Shown piece by piece: positions 57,745 through 64,000 of a DNA stretch of 64,000 nt. This DNA comes from Gleimia europaea (GTDB lineage Bacteria; Actinomycetota; Actinomycetes; Actinomycetales; Actinomycetaceae). The notes beneath the pieces were generated by a model. The model was not told the DNA's origin, did no database searches, and saw only the letters and a program-made list of their open reading frames with translations. The stretch covers positions 249,590-313,589 of the forward strand of contig PNHW01000001.1 of the NCBI GenBank assembly GCA_002871995.1, in the 5' to 3' direction. Both the position numbers and the translations under genes were made by a program. The stretch's first letter is position 1; the number at the start of each line of letters is the position of its first letter.

Positions 57745-59691
57745 CTAGGGCTCGACGATTAAAGACTGTAGAGAACTCAGCTTTGTGCTGCTTCCTTCTT
57801 CATCGAACTTCTTCAGCACTTCGTCGATTGGTGTCTCGTCCTTACCGGGGCGAGCTGCCAGTAGTGCCCACAAAATGCATGCCAAATCGATGATTTCTTG
57901 CATGAACGCGCCAACTACAGCCGGCATCATGCCGGTTGCACCGATCAACATGAGGATTATCGAAAGGCCCACGCCAATACCAATCGCTTGCATGGCAACC
58001 CTCATTGTTCGCTTACCGATGGCGACAGACCTCGCGGCACGGTAAATGTCATCAAGCATCACAACCACATCGGCAGATTCAGAAGCAGCGGATGAGCCTC
58101 GCGCCCCCATTGCGATGCCAACATCTGCAACTGCTAGGACGGGAGCATCGTTAACACCATCGCCTACCGCCGCAACCGGATGTTTAGCCGATTTCACTGC
58201 GTCAACTTTCTGCTTGGGAAGCAGGGAGTAGCGGACCTCATCAATACCAACCATGCCGGAAATGGATTTCGCAGTTTCCTCACCATCACCGGTAATCATC
58301 ATGACGTGTTCTACGCCAAAGTCTTTGAAAGCTGCAACCGTGGTGGCCGCGTCTGGACGCACCTTATCTTCCAGGCTAAACGCGCCCGCCCACTTACCAT
58401 CAACGCGCGCGTGGACCAGTATCTGCCCAGAATGGAGCTTCACTTGTTTCATGCCATCACTTAGCCACGAACCAGAGCCAACCTCTACCTTGTGACCAAG
58501 TACCTCTCCAGTAACACCCTTGCCGGTTGTCTCGGTAACGTTTTGCGCTAAAGGCACCTGAATGTCCAGCTGTTTTGCAGCCGCAACAATCGCAGAAGCA
58601 AGGACGTGTGCGGAGTAGCTTTCAACGGCAGCAACCATGGAGAACAGTTCTGCCCCGTCAACACCCTCCGCCACGTAAATGTGAGAGAGCTGCGGGTCAC
58701 CAAAAGTAAGAGTGCCCGTCTTATCCATTGCAACCGTGTTGATTTTTGAAAGGTGCTCAAGCGTGCCCGAATCTTTGATAATGATGCCTTCCTTCGCCGA
58801 ACGGTTCATGCCGCCCAGGAATGCGACCGGCGCCGCAATGAGGAGCGGGCACGGCGTTGCTACAACGAGCACCTCAGCGATGCGAACTACGTCGCCCGAA
58901 ATCCAGTAGGCAATGCCAGCAATGATGAATGCGAACACGGTGAATGGAACCGCAACCTTATCCGCCAGGCGCACCGCCGGCGCCTGAGAATCCTGCGCCT
59001 GTCGAACAAGCTCAATGATCTTTTGATACTGCGACTGTGCTGCAACCGCTGTAGCGGTCATAATGATCGCATCCGCGCCATTAACGCCGCCAGAAAGCAG
59101 CTCATCTCCCTTGCGGCGTTCCACCGGAAGAGGCTCTCCAGTCAGCGAGGATTCCTCAGTCAGAGCAAAATCGGACTCCAATACGCCATCCACTGGCACC
59201 ACTTCACCTGGACGTACAAGCAGGCGAGCACCGAGTTCAACTTCTTCGATCGGCACGTCCTTGGGCACCCCGGCGTCATCTAATACATGGGCGACGGTAG
59301 GCGCGCCCTCCAAGAGACCCGTTAGCTGGGACCTCGCTCTATTGCCGGCGAAGTCTTCCAACGCCTCACCGCCCGAGAGCATGAGGCAAACGATCAGGGC
59401 GGCCCAATACTCGCCCACCAAAACCGTGGAGATTATCGCAGTTATGGCCAGAAGGTCTACGCCCCAGGCGCCTCCCATGATTTCCTTGACCATGTCCCAC
59501 GCAAGAATCAGGGCCATCACAAGAGCGAACGCGGATACGTACCAGCGCACCCAGCCCACATTGCCAAGCTCAAGGAGGCCGGCCGTTACACCAACAAATA
59601 GCGTTGCACCAACTTGCGGGTACGACTTGAAGAACTTAAAAACGGAATGCATAGCCACATTGTCATATACGAAAATCTGGCTTTCTAGCAT
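57745..59691 (-). CDS. P1B-type heavy-metal ATPase without metal-binding domain (P1B-5-like signatures)
   Basis: 648 residues from ATG 59691 (ATG 59652 is a possible later start, 13 residues shorter). No N-terminal HMA/CxxC domain. Core motifs: LTGEPLPV (about 183-190), VVATPCPLLIAAPVA (TPC in the metal-site helix, about 279-281), phosphorylation site DKTGTLT (about 323-329), VGDGVNDAP, and a His motif SAHVLA in place of the usual SxHPLA. Near the C-terminus a helix carries MQEIIDLACILWAL (QExxD). TPC plus QExxD are, as I recall, features of the P1B-5 group (Ni/Fe/Co); the ion is not established here. Lies with the LPXTG gene between two tRNA clusters; no metalloregulator is adjacent. Confidence 0.85.
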   Translation of the reverse strand: MLESQIFVYDNVAMHSVFKFFKSYPQVGATLFVGVTAGLLELGNVGWVRWYVSAFALVMALILAWDMVKEIMGGAWGVDLLAITAIISTVLVGEYWAALIVCLMLSGGEALEDFAGNRARSQLTGLLEGAPTVAHVLDDAGVPKDVPIEEVELGARLLVRPGEVVPVDGVLESDFALTEESSLTGEPLPVERRKGDELLSGGVNGADAIIMTATAVAAQSQYQKIIELVRQAQDSQAPAVRLADKVAVPFTVFAFIIAGIAYWISGDVVRIAEVLVVATPCPLLIAAPVAFLGGMNRSAKEGIIIKDSGTLEHLSKINTVAMDKTGTLTFGDPQLSHIYVAEGVDGAELFSMVAAVESYSAHVLASAIVAAAKQLDIQVPLAQNVTETTGKGVTGEVLGHKVEVGSGSWLSDGMKQVKLHSGQILVHARVDGKWAGAFSLEDKVRPDAATTVAAFKDFGVEHVMMITGDGEETAKSISGMVGIDEVRYSLLPKQKVDAVKSAKHPVAAVGDGVNDAPVLAVADVGIAMGARGSSAASESADVVVMLDDIYRAARSVAIGKRTMRVAMQAIGIGVGLSIILMLIGATGMMPAVVGAFMQEIIDLACILWALLAARPGKDETPIDEVLKKFDEEGSSTKLSSLQSLIVEP

Positions 59692-59749
59692 GAGTAGGCT
59701 GTCCTAACTATCGCAGGAGCCCTCTGCAAACAGCGGGTTCTGTAATTAA

Positions 59750-59785
59750 GAATCGGGTGCCCGGTAGATACCAGGCACCCGATTC
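59750..59785 (-). terminator. Hairpin terminator after the LPXTG-protein gene
   Basis: 12-bp perfect stem (GAATCGGGTGCC 59750-59761 / GGCACCCGATTC 59774-59785), 12-base loop, followed on the minus strand by TTAATTA. It separates the surface-protein gene from the metal-ATPase gene. Confidence 0.75.
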
Positions 59786-59825
59786 ATTTGGCGTCGCTAC
59801 GATTCACGCCGCATACATACCGTTA

Positions 59826-61793
59826 CTACGCGTTCTTCCTCCGAACGACAGTGAGAACCGCTCCTGCTACAAGCAGAATCACTGCAGCAGGCCACAGGGG
59901 CGCTACACCGGTCTTTGGCAGATGCGGAGTAGGCGGAGTGGTTGGCTCAGTGCTCGGCTCTGTGGTTGGAGGAGGCGGAGTCTTGTAGTTCTTGACGCTT
60001 ACGTCTACAGGAACCGCCACGGGATTGCCCTCATCGTCCTGTTCAGTCTGCAAAGGAACCTCAAATGGAGTGTACTCATTCAGGATCTCATAATCCTTAG
60101 GGGCACTAATTTCGCGCGCAAAGTAATTGCCCGGCTCCAGGGCAGGTTCTCCTTCGGGCGTAAACGTACCATCTGCTCCAGTGGTAAACGAACCATCTGC
60201 GTTAAAGCCTTCTAGCACGACCTTGCGAACCAGCTTGGTTTCGCAGTTGGCTGGGGCGGTATTGAGCATCTCCTGTAGTTCACTCGGTGAGGACGGGGTG
60301 CGCACCGGGCAAACGGTAATCTCTTCCGTATTGGTCAAATCTGGTTCAACACCACAGGGGGATGGTTTATCGTTGACCAGCTGATATAGCTCAAAGTGTG
60401 CACCTGCCAGAGCGGTGCCGTCCCCATCCTGCTTAGAGAGCTTGAACGTGCCCGGATTCTTCTTGTAGGTAAAATACATGTGCTGGGTCTCTACGCCCGG
60501 CGTCTTGTGATACGACAGCTCGAAGTTTGGCGCCTCGGACTTAACATAACCAGGCATATCCATGCGCCCGTCTTTAAGGATAGGCAGGTCGTTGTCAACG
60601 TATGTATAACCCGGGATATCCTTCCTCACGGACTCAAAAGTCGGCTTGTAAGGAATGTTCTTTTCCCCGTAGGGCATGAACGTTTTCGACTCACTATCCC
60701 AATTCATCATTGTCAAACCCGAGAGCGACGTCCAGTTTCCTGGTTGCCCTACGTAAAACTCGTACGGGTAACGCGCTAGTGCATAATTCCCAGATCCATC
60801 TTGGAACTTAACTTCTCCCGGATTCTCCACTACCCCAGCTAACTCGGGGTAGATGTCGGTGATGCTCTGCTGCGCCATCACAGGCTCTAGCAGCTGATCT
60901 TCCAAACATGTAATGGTGGTGTAAGTAGATCCCTCGATCGGGCCGGACCAGAATGACTGGCGTCGATTCGGAATTTTTGCCTCTTCGTCGACATTCTGTA
61001 CCGCACGGTATTCAGAATCGAGAACATAGCGATAGTCGGCGTAGGCTGGAATGCTCACGTACAGGCCGTTTGCCTTTGCGCCAATCGAACCACCTTGCGT
61101 ATCGCCAGTAGAACCGGTACCAATAGACATACCCGCATGATCTCCATCGGCAGGCAGGTAAGCGTCCCACTGGAACGTGTGTTCCTCATCGTTATAAAAT
61201 TCGTCGTCGAACACTACGTGCACTGGTTCGAAGAAATCTCGCGGGTTATTGTTACCCAGGTGCCTCCATGACCCGTCGTTGTTCTTCACGACCACGCTAT
61301 CTTGACTGGATGGGTCATATTTTTCGGCTGGTACCGGTTTGCCGTCCATCGTGAAGTTCTCGACCGGCTTCCAGGTATAAGGATCGTTGTCACTTCTTCT
61401 GGTGTACTGCCACGTCACGCCAAGGCGAAAATTAAGCGTTGGAGCCATGTCCGGATCAACGGTGTCGTATTTAAACTTCATCGTGGTGCGCACGCCATCA
61501 CATGGATTAAGTTTCGCTCTGAAACCAAAGTGTGAAAGCCGCGTAACTTCGTTCTCATCGGACCTTATACAACCATCGCCCGGATCGCCCTGCTTCCAGT
61601 TTTTGTCAACCTGGCCGTGGATCCACTCAAAGCTCAAGTCGTAGTCAGGGAACGGTCTTTCAGCTGCCTGTGCGGGAGCAGACGAAATGGTATTAAAAAC
61701 CAAAAGCGTCACGAATAGCATCGCACTCAGCGCCAGTGCGACCCCTCGTTTTAATACTAAGAATCTTGAATCAGTCAAGGTCTTCACCTTCAA
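59826..61793 (-). CDS. LPXTG-anchored surface protein with Cna-B/SpaA-type domain
   Basis: 655 residues from TTG 61793; GTG 61787 or TTG 61778 (the one with an AAGGTG site at good spacing) are equally possible starts. Signal peptide KRGVALALSAMLFVTLLVFNTISSAPAQA-A (cleavage after about residue 43). A 370-residue N-terminal region is not recognised. A Cna-B/SpaA domain follows: KLSKQDGDGTALAGAHFELYQL (about 454-475) and an E-box-like FAREISAPKDYE (about 579-590), which usually form an isopeptide bond. A Pro/Thr stalk, LPKTG, a hydrophobic helix and RRKNA complete the sorting signal. No YPK pilin motif was seen, and no sortase is nearby. Likely a cell-wall-anchored adhesin. Confidence 0.85.
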   Translation of the reverse strand: MKVKTLTDSRFLVLKRGVALALSAMLFVTLLVFNTISSAPAQAAERPFPDYDLSFEWIHGQVDKNWKQGDPGDGCIRSDENEVTRLSHFGFRAKLNPCDGVRTTMKFKYDTVDPDMAPTLNFRLGVTWQYTRRSDNDPYTWKPVENFTMDGKPVPAEKYDPSSQDSVVVKNNDGSWRHLGNNNPRDFFEPVHVVFDDEFYNDEEHTFQWDAYLPADGDHAGMSIGTGSTGDTQGGSIGAKANGLYVSIPAYADYRYVLDSEYRAVQNVDEEAKIPNRRQSFWSGPIEGSTYTTITCLEDQLLEPVMAQQSITDIYPELAGVVENPGEVKFQDGSGNYALARYPYEFYVGQPGNWTSLSGLTMMNWDSESKTFMPYGEKNIPYKPTFESVRKDIPGYTYVDNDLPILKDGRMDMPGYVKSEAPNFELSYHKTPGVETQHMYFTYKKNPGTFKLSKQDGDGTALAGAHFELYQLVNDKPSPCGVEPDLTNTEEITVCPVRTPSSPSELQEMLNTAPANCETKLVRKVVLEGFNADGSFTTGADGTFTPEGEPALEPGNYFAREISAPKDYEILNEYTPFEVPLQTEQDDEGNPVAVPVDVSVKNYKTPPPPTTEPSTEPTTPPTPHLPKTGVAPLWPAAVILLVAGAVLTVVRRKNA

Positions 61794-61800
61794 AGTGTTG

Positions 61801-61840
61801 CGGACACATCTGAAGTAGCCAAGATTCCAGATGATGTCCG
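61801..61840 (-). promoter_or_regulatory. 5'-leader hairpin of the LPXTG-protein gene
   Basis: CGGACA (61801-61806) pairs with TGTCCG (61835-61840) and ATCTG (61808-61812) with CAGAT (61828-61832), offset by a 1/2-base internal loop. It lies between the predicted promoter and the start codon and could affect mRNA stability or translation. No known riboswitch fits. Confidence 0.45.
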
Positions 61841-61861
61841 TGTACGGATGGGTACAATAGG

Positions 61862-61889
61862 ACTATATGCCTATACAGGCAGAAAACAA
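61862..61889 (-). promoter_or_regulatory. Predicted promoter of the LPXTG-protein gene
   Basis: Minus strand: TTGTTT (-35) and TATAGT (-10), 16 bases apart, ending about 70 bases before the candidate start codons. It lies directly behind the tRNA terminator. Confidence 0.5.
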
Positions 61890-61894
61890 AGCAA

Positions 61895-61924
61895 AACGAG
61901 AAAAGCGGCTCCTTCGGGCCGCTT
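61895..61924 (-). terminator. Terminator of the Gly-Val tRNA transcript
   Basis: 7-bp stem AAGCGGC (61903-61909) / GCCGCTT (61918-61924) followed on the minus strand by TTTTCTCGTTTTG. It starts 4 bases after the encoded CCA of tRNA-Val(GAC). Confidence 0.85.
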
Positions 61925-61927
61925 GGA

Positions 61928-62002
61928 TGGTGGGCGATACTGGGATCGAACCAGTGACCCCTTCCGTGTCGAGGAAGTGCGCTACCGCTGCGCCAATCGC
62001 CC
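61928..62002 (-). tRNA. tRNA-Val (GAC) with C33
   Basis: Acceptor GGGCGAT/ATCGCCC, anticodon stem CTTCC/GGAAG, loop TCGACAC: anticodon GAC at 34-36, preceded by U32 and C33 instead of the near-universal U33. D arm and T arm (GGTTCGATCCC) are regular; CCA is encoded (61928-61930). Closely similar to the Val(CAC) gene at 57403. Confidence 0.9.
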
Positions 62003-62079
62003 GAGCGGATGACGGGACTCGAACCCGCGACCCTCACCTTGGCAAGGTGATGCTCTACCAACTGAGCCACATCCGCGTA
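62003..62079. repeat. 77-bp direct repeat (tRNA-Gly), right copy
   Basis: Identical to 57582-57658, same orientation, containing the second tRNA-Gly gene. Confidence 0.9.
62004..62076 (-). tRNA. tRNA-Gly (GCC), copy 2
   Basis: Same sequence as the gene at 57583-57655: acceptor GCGGATG/CATCCGC, anticodon GCC, discriminator U, no encoded CCA. One base upstream of tRNA-Val(GAC) in the same transcript. Confidence 0.95.
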
Positions 62080-62212
62080 AGTGTCGTTTAACGAACATCG
62101 ACAAGCTTAACGGACATTCTAGCTTTTGGCAAAACCAACACAGCCCCGCCCCAAACAGCTATATTCTGCGGATTACTCGCGCAAAACTCATCTAGATGCA
62201 AAGATAGGTACG

Positions 62213-63037
62213 GTGATCTTAGTTACGCCCTCATTAAACATTTGGCTCTGCTCTCTGGGCCTGATCGCGCTCATATCGACGATTCTCATACCGTTTGCAT
62301 GGCGCGAGCACCGAAAGAATAAAAAGCCAAGCAGCGGCGCGACAGTTGTTCCGAGTATGGATGTGCTGGCCCATGAAATACGCACGCCCCTTTCTCTAAT
62401 CAAAGGGGCGGCTGAGCTCCTTGAATCTGCCGGCCCCCTCACCGAAGAGCAAAAACAGTTCACCAAAACCATCCAAGCCAACGCTGAACATGCCATCACA
62501 ACCGCAGAAGACTTCCTCACACTTGCCAAACTCGATGCGGGTGAGGGGTACCTTGCACTCGAAAATTTTGACCTCCGTGAGCTTACTCGCGACACGGCCC
62601 GAGAGATGCGCTCAATCCACGACTTTCCGATCCTCCTGACCGACTCTGGCGAACCGCTTCCCATCACCGCCGATCCTGCCCTAATAAAACACGTGCTTTG
62701 GAACCTCATCAATAACGCTGTGCGTCACGCAGGAGCGGACAGCCAAATCCTTGTTCACACCTACCCCAGCGCGAATAGCAGGTGCATCGAAGTTCGTGAC
62801 CTCGGCTCCGGAATCAACCCCAGCGAAAGAGACTCACTCTTCGTTCCATTCCAGCAACTCGGAGCAAACGGACAAACACCCGCCGGGCAGGGCGCCGGCC
62901 TCGGCCTCGCAATCGTCGATAGAATCGTTACACTTCACGGCGGAGAAGTGCTTGTAGATAGCCTGTGGGGGCGCGGAACGTCCATTCACGTTCTCCTGCC
63001 AAACACTCCAACGCAGCCGGTTAGGAAGCGCAAATGA
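62213..63037 (+). CDS. Small membrane histidine kinase
   Basis: 274 residues from GTG 62213, which has an AGATAGG site 4-5 bases upstream and puts a membrane helix (IWLCSLGLIALISTILIPFAW, about 10-30) at the N-terminus; a TTG at 62126 would add 29 unlikely residues. H box MDVLAHEIRTPLSLIKGAAELLE (about 50-72), N box NLINNAVRHAG (about 167-177), G1 DLGSGIN, G2 GQGAGLGLAIVDRIVTLHGGEV (about 225-246). There is no separate extracellular sensor domain, so the signal is probably sensed in the membrane or via a partner. Overlaps the response-regulator gene by 4 bases. Confidence 0.88.
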   Translation: MILVTPSLNIWLCSLGLIALISTILIPFAWREHRKNKKPSSGATVVPSMDVLAHEIRTPLSLIKGAAELLESAGPLTEEQKQFTKTIQANAEHAITTAEDFLTLAKLDAGEGYLALENFDLRELTRDTAREMRSIHDFPILLTDSGEPLPITADPALIKHVLWNLINNAVRHAGADSQILVHTYPSANSRCIEVRDLGSGINPSERDSLFVPFQQLGANGQTPAGQGAGLGLAIVDRIVTLHGGEVLVDSLWGRGTSIHVLLPNTPTQPVRKRK

Positions 63038-63708
63038 AATACCTTGCACTCGTTGTCGATGACGAGAGGCAAATGACAGAAATTGTCAGCTTCGCCCTCG
63101 AAACAGCCGGGTTTGACACAGTCACCGCGCACGACGCTGCCCACGCATGGCAACTCTTCCAAAGCCGGCCGGTTAGCCTCGTAATCCTCGACCTCATGCT
63201 GCCCGACATTTCCGGAGCAACCCTCGCCAAACGGATTCGAGCGAGCTCGGATGTGCCCATCATTATGCTCACAGCGCTTGGTGACACCGCGCAGCGCGTT
63301 GCTGGCCTTGAGGCGGGAGCCGACGACTACATTGCGAAACCGTTTTCGCCCCAAGAACTAATCCTTCGCGCCAAAGCAATCGTTCGCCGTACCATGCCAG
63401 CGCCGGCCGAGCCCGTCACCAACGTCGGGCCGGTAATGATCAAAATGGACGCGGTATACGTAAACGGGACGGCGGTAGACCTTTCTGAAATCGAACGAAA
63501 ACTATTTCGCTGCCTGCTCAATCACCGGGGTGAAGTTGTGCCTGTGCGCACCCTCCTCAACGAAGTGTGGAACACCGCAGCGACTGTGGGAGGGCGCAAC
63601 ATGGTGAAAACCACGGTTTACCGGTTGCGAAAGAAGCTGGAAGCGGCGGGATTACCCGAAAGCACTATCCAATCAGTACGCGGACGCGGCTACACACTGT
63701 CTATGTAA
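63034..63708 (+). CDS. OmpR/PhoB-family response regulator
   Basis: 224 residues. Receiver domain with DDE (about 8-10), phospho-acceptor Asp in LVILDLMLPD (about 52), T..A switch and KPF (about 103); C-terminal winged helix with VDLSEIERKLFRCLLNHRGEVVPVRTLLNEVW and the RVRGRGYTL-type ending (SVRGRGYTLSM). Partner of the preceding kinase. The organophosphate transporter gene follows on the same strand after 115 bases and is a candidate target. Confidence 0.93.
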   Translation: MKYLALVVDDERQMTEIVSFALETAGFDTVTAHDAAHAWQLFQSRPVSLVILDLMLPDISGATLAKRIRASSDVPIIMLTALGDTAQRVAGLEAGADDYIAKPFSPQELILRAKAIVRRTMPAPAEPVTNVGPVMIKMDAVYVNGTAVDLSEIERKLFRCLLNHRGEVVPVRTLLNEVWNTAATVGGRNMVKTTVYRLRKKLEAAGLPESTIQSVRGRGYTLSM

Positions 63709-63823
63709 CAAAGCTGTTACCAAGTGTGACCGTCGCACGCGAAGGTGTTACTCCCCCGCAGTCAAACTGGGAACGTAGGCCAAATGGCTAAGTCCAATTC
63801 TCGACTGCACATTGGAGTGCCAA

Positions 63824-64000
63824 ATGAACAACTCTTCGATTCCAAAGTGGCTGCGCGCCCCCGCACCGGCAAAGCGCCTACCCCAGGACGTCGTTGACCA
63901 CATGTACCCCCGCCTTCGACTCCAAGTATTTCTTGGCATTTTCATCGGCTACGCGGGCTTCTACCTAATTCGCAACAACATTTCTGCGGTCGCTCCGCTC
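63824..64000 (+). CDS. Organophosphate:phosphate antiporter, GlpT/UhpT family (N-terminal part, cut by window edge)
   Basis: 59 codons from ATG 63824 (TTGGAG site upstream). After RLPQDVVDHMYPRLRLQVFLGIFIGYAGFYLIRNNISAVAPL, the match to GlpT/UhpT N-termini (Y..LR.QVFLGIF.GY..YYL.R.N) is clear. The family takes up glycerol-3-phosphate or hexose-phosphate in exchange for phosphate. Which substrate applies cannot be told from the fragment. Confidence 0.8.
   Translation, partial: MNNSSIPKWLRAPAPAKRLPQDVVDHMYPRLRLQVFLGIFIGYAGFYLIRNNISAVAPL

Overview
The window is a stretch of housekeeping chromosome from a medium-GC (roughly 57% by eye) Gram-positive actinobacterium, most likely in or near the Actinomycetaceae (Arcanobacterium/Trueperella/Actinomyces-like; genus not settled). 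Pointers are a helicase-dead actinobacterial PriA, a pyr operon led by PyrR, the gene order thrS-HIT-pgsA-acyltransferase-pimA-(LemA-like/NUDIX)-yebC-ruvCAB-yajC-secDF-apt-rel known from mycobacteria, a DUF349 gene between rel and hisS, and an LPXTG surface protein. Nearly everything from 1 to 62000 lies on the minus strand; plus-strand genes are an MFS transporter, a DEAD-box helicase, an orphan Dam-type methylase, the DUF349 gene and the two-component/GlpT genes at the right edge. No intergenic gap exceeds 300 bases.

Layout (left to right, so mostly reverse of transcription). 1-5643: fmt (partial), priA, metK, coaBC, rpoZ, gmk. 5643-13140: pyrR-pyrB-pyrC-carA-carB-pyrF, translationally coupled, with a PyrR-binding RNA hairpin in a very short leader behind the nusB terminator. 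The carA gene is only 160 codons: it has the N-terminal CPSase domain and no glutamine amidotransferase domain. 13146-19138: nusB, efp and an aromatic-amino-acid block (aroE, prepilin peptidase, aroC, aroK, aroB) with a second, degenerate shikimate-kinase-like gene. 19140-28568: mltG, ruvX, alaS, rpsD, rarA, yciO, aspS. 28767-33197: MFS transporter, deaD-like helicase, dam-like methylase. 33254-38627: two overlapping membrane-anchored dynamin-like GTPase genes, hisS and a metallo-beta-lactamase-fold hydrolase. 38812-50959: DUF349 protein, rel, apt, secF, secD, yajC, ruvB, ruvA, ruvC, yebC, NUDIX and a LemA-like gene. 50962-57311: pimA, acyltransferase, pgsA, HIT protein, thrS, FemAB-like transferase.

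57403-62076: two tRNA clusters, (Gly-GCC, Cys-GCA, Val-CAC) and (Gly-GCC, Val-GAC). Their tRNA-Gly genes sit in a 77-bp identical direct repeat, and between the clusters lie a P1B-type metal ATPase and an LPXTG-anchored Cna-B protein. The window ends with a small histidine kinase, an OmpR-type regulator and the start of a GlpT/UhpT-type organophosphate transporter.

The observations most worth following are the glutaminase-less, sequence-eroded CarA next to a full-length CarB; the degenerate second shikimate kinase; the paired dynamin-like GTPases; the tRNA-flanked ATPase/adhesin block; and a tRNA-Val(GAC) with C instead of the near-universal U at position 33.
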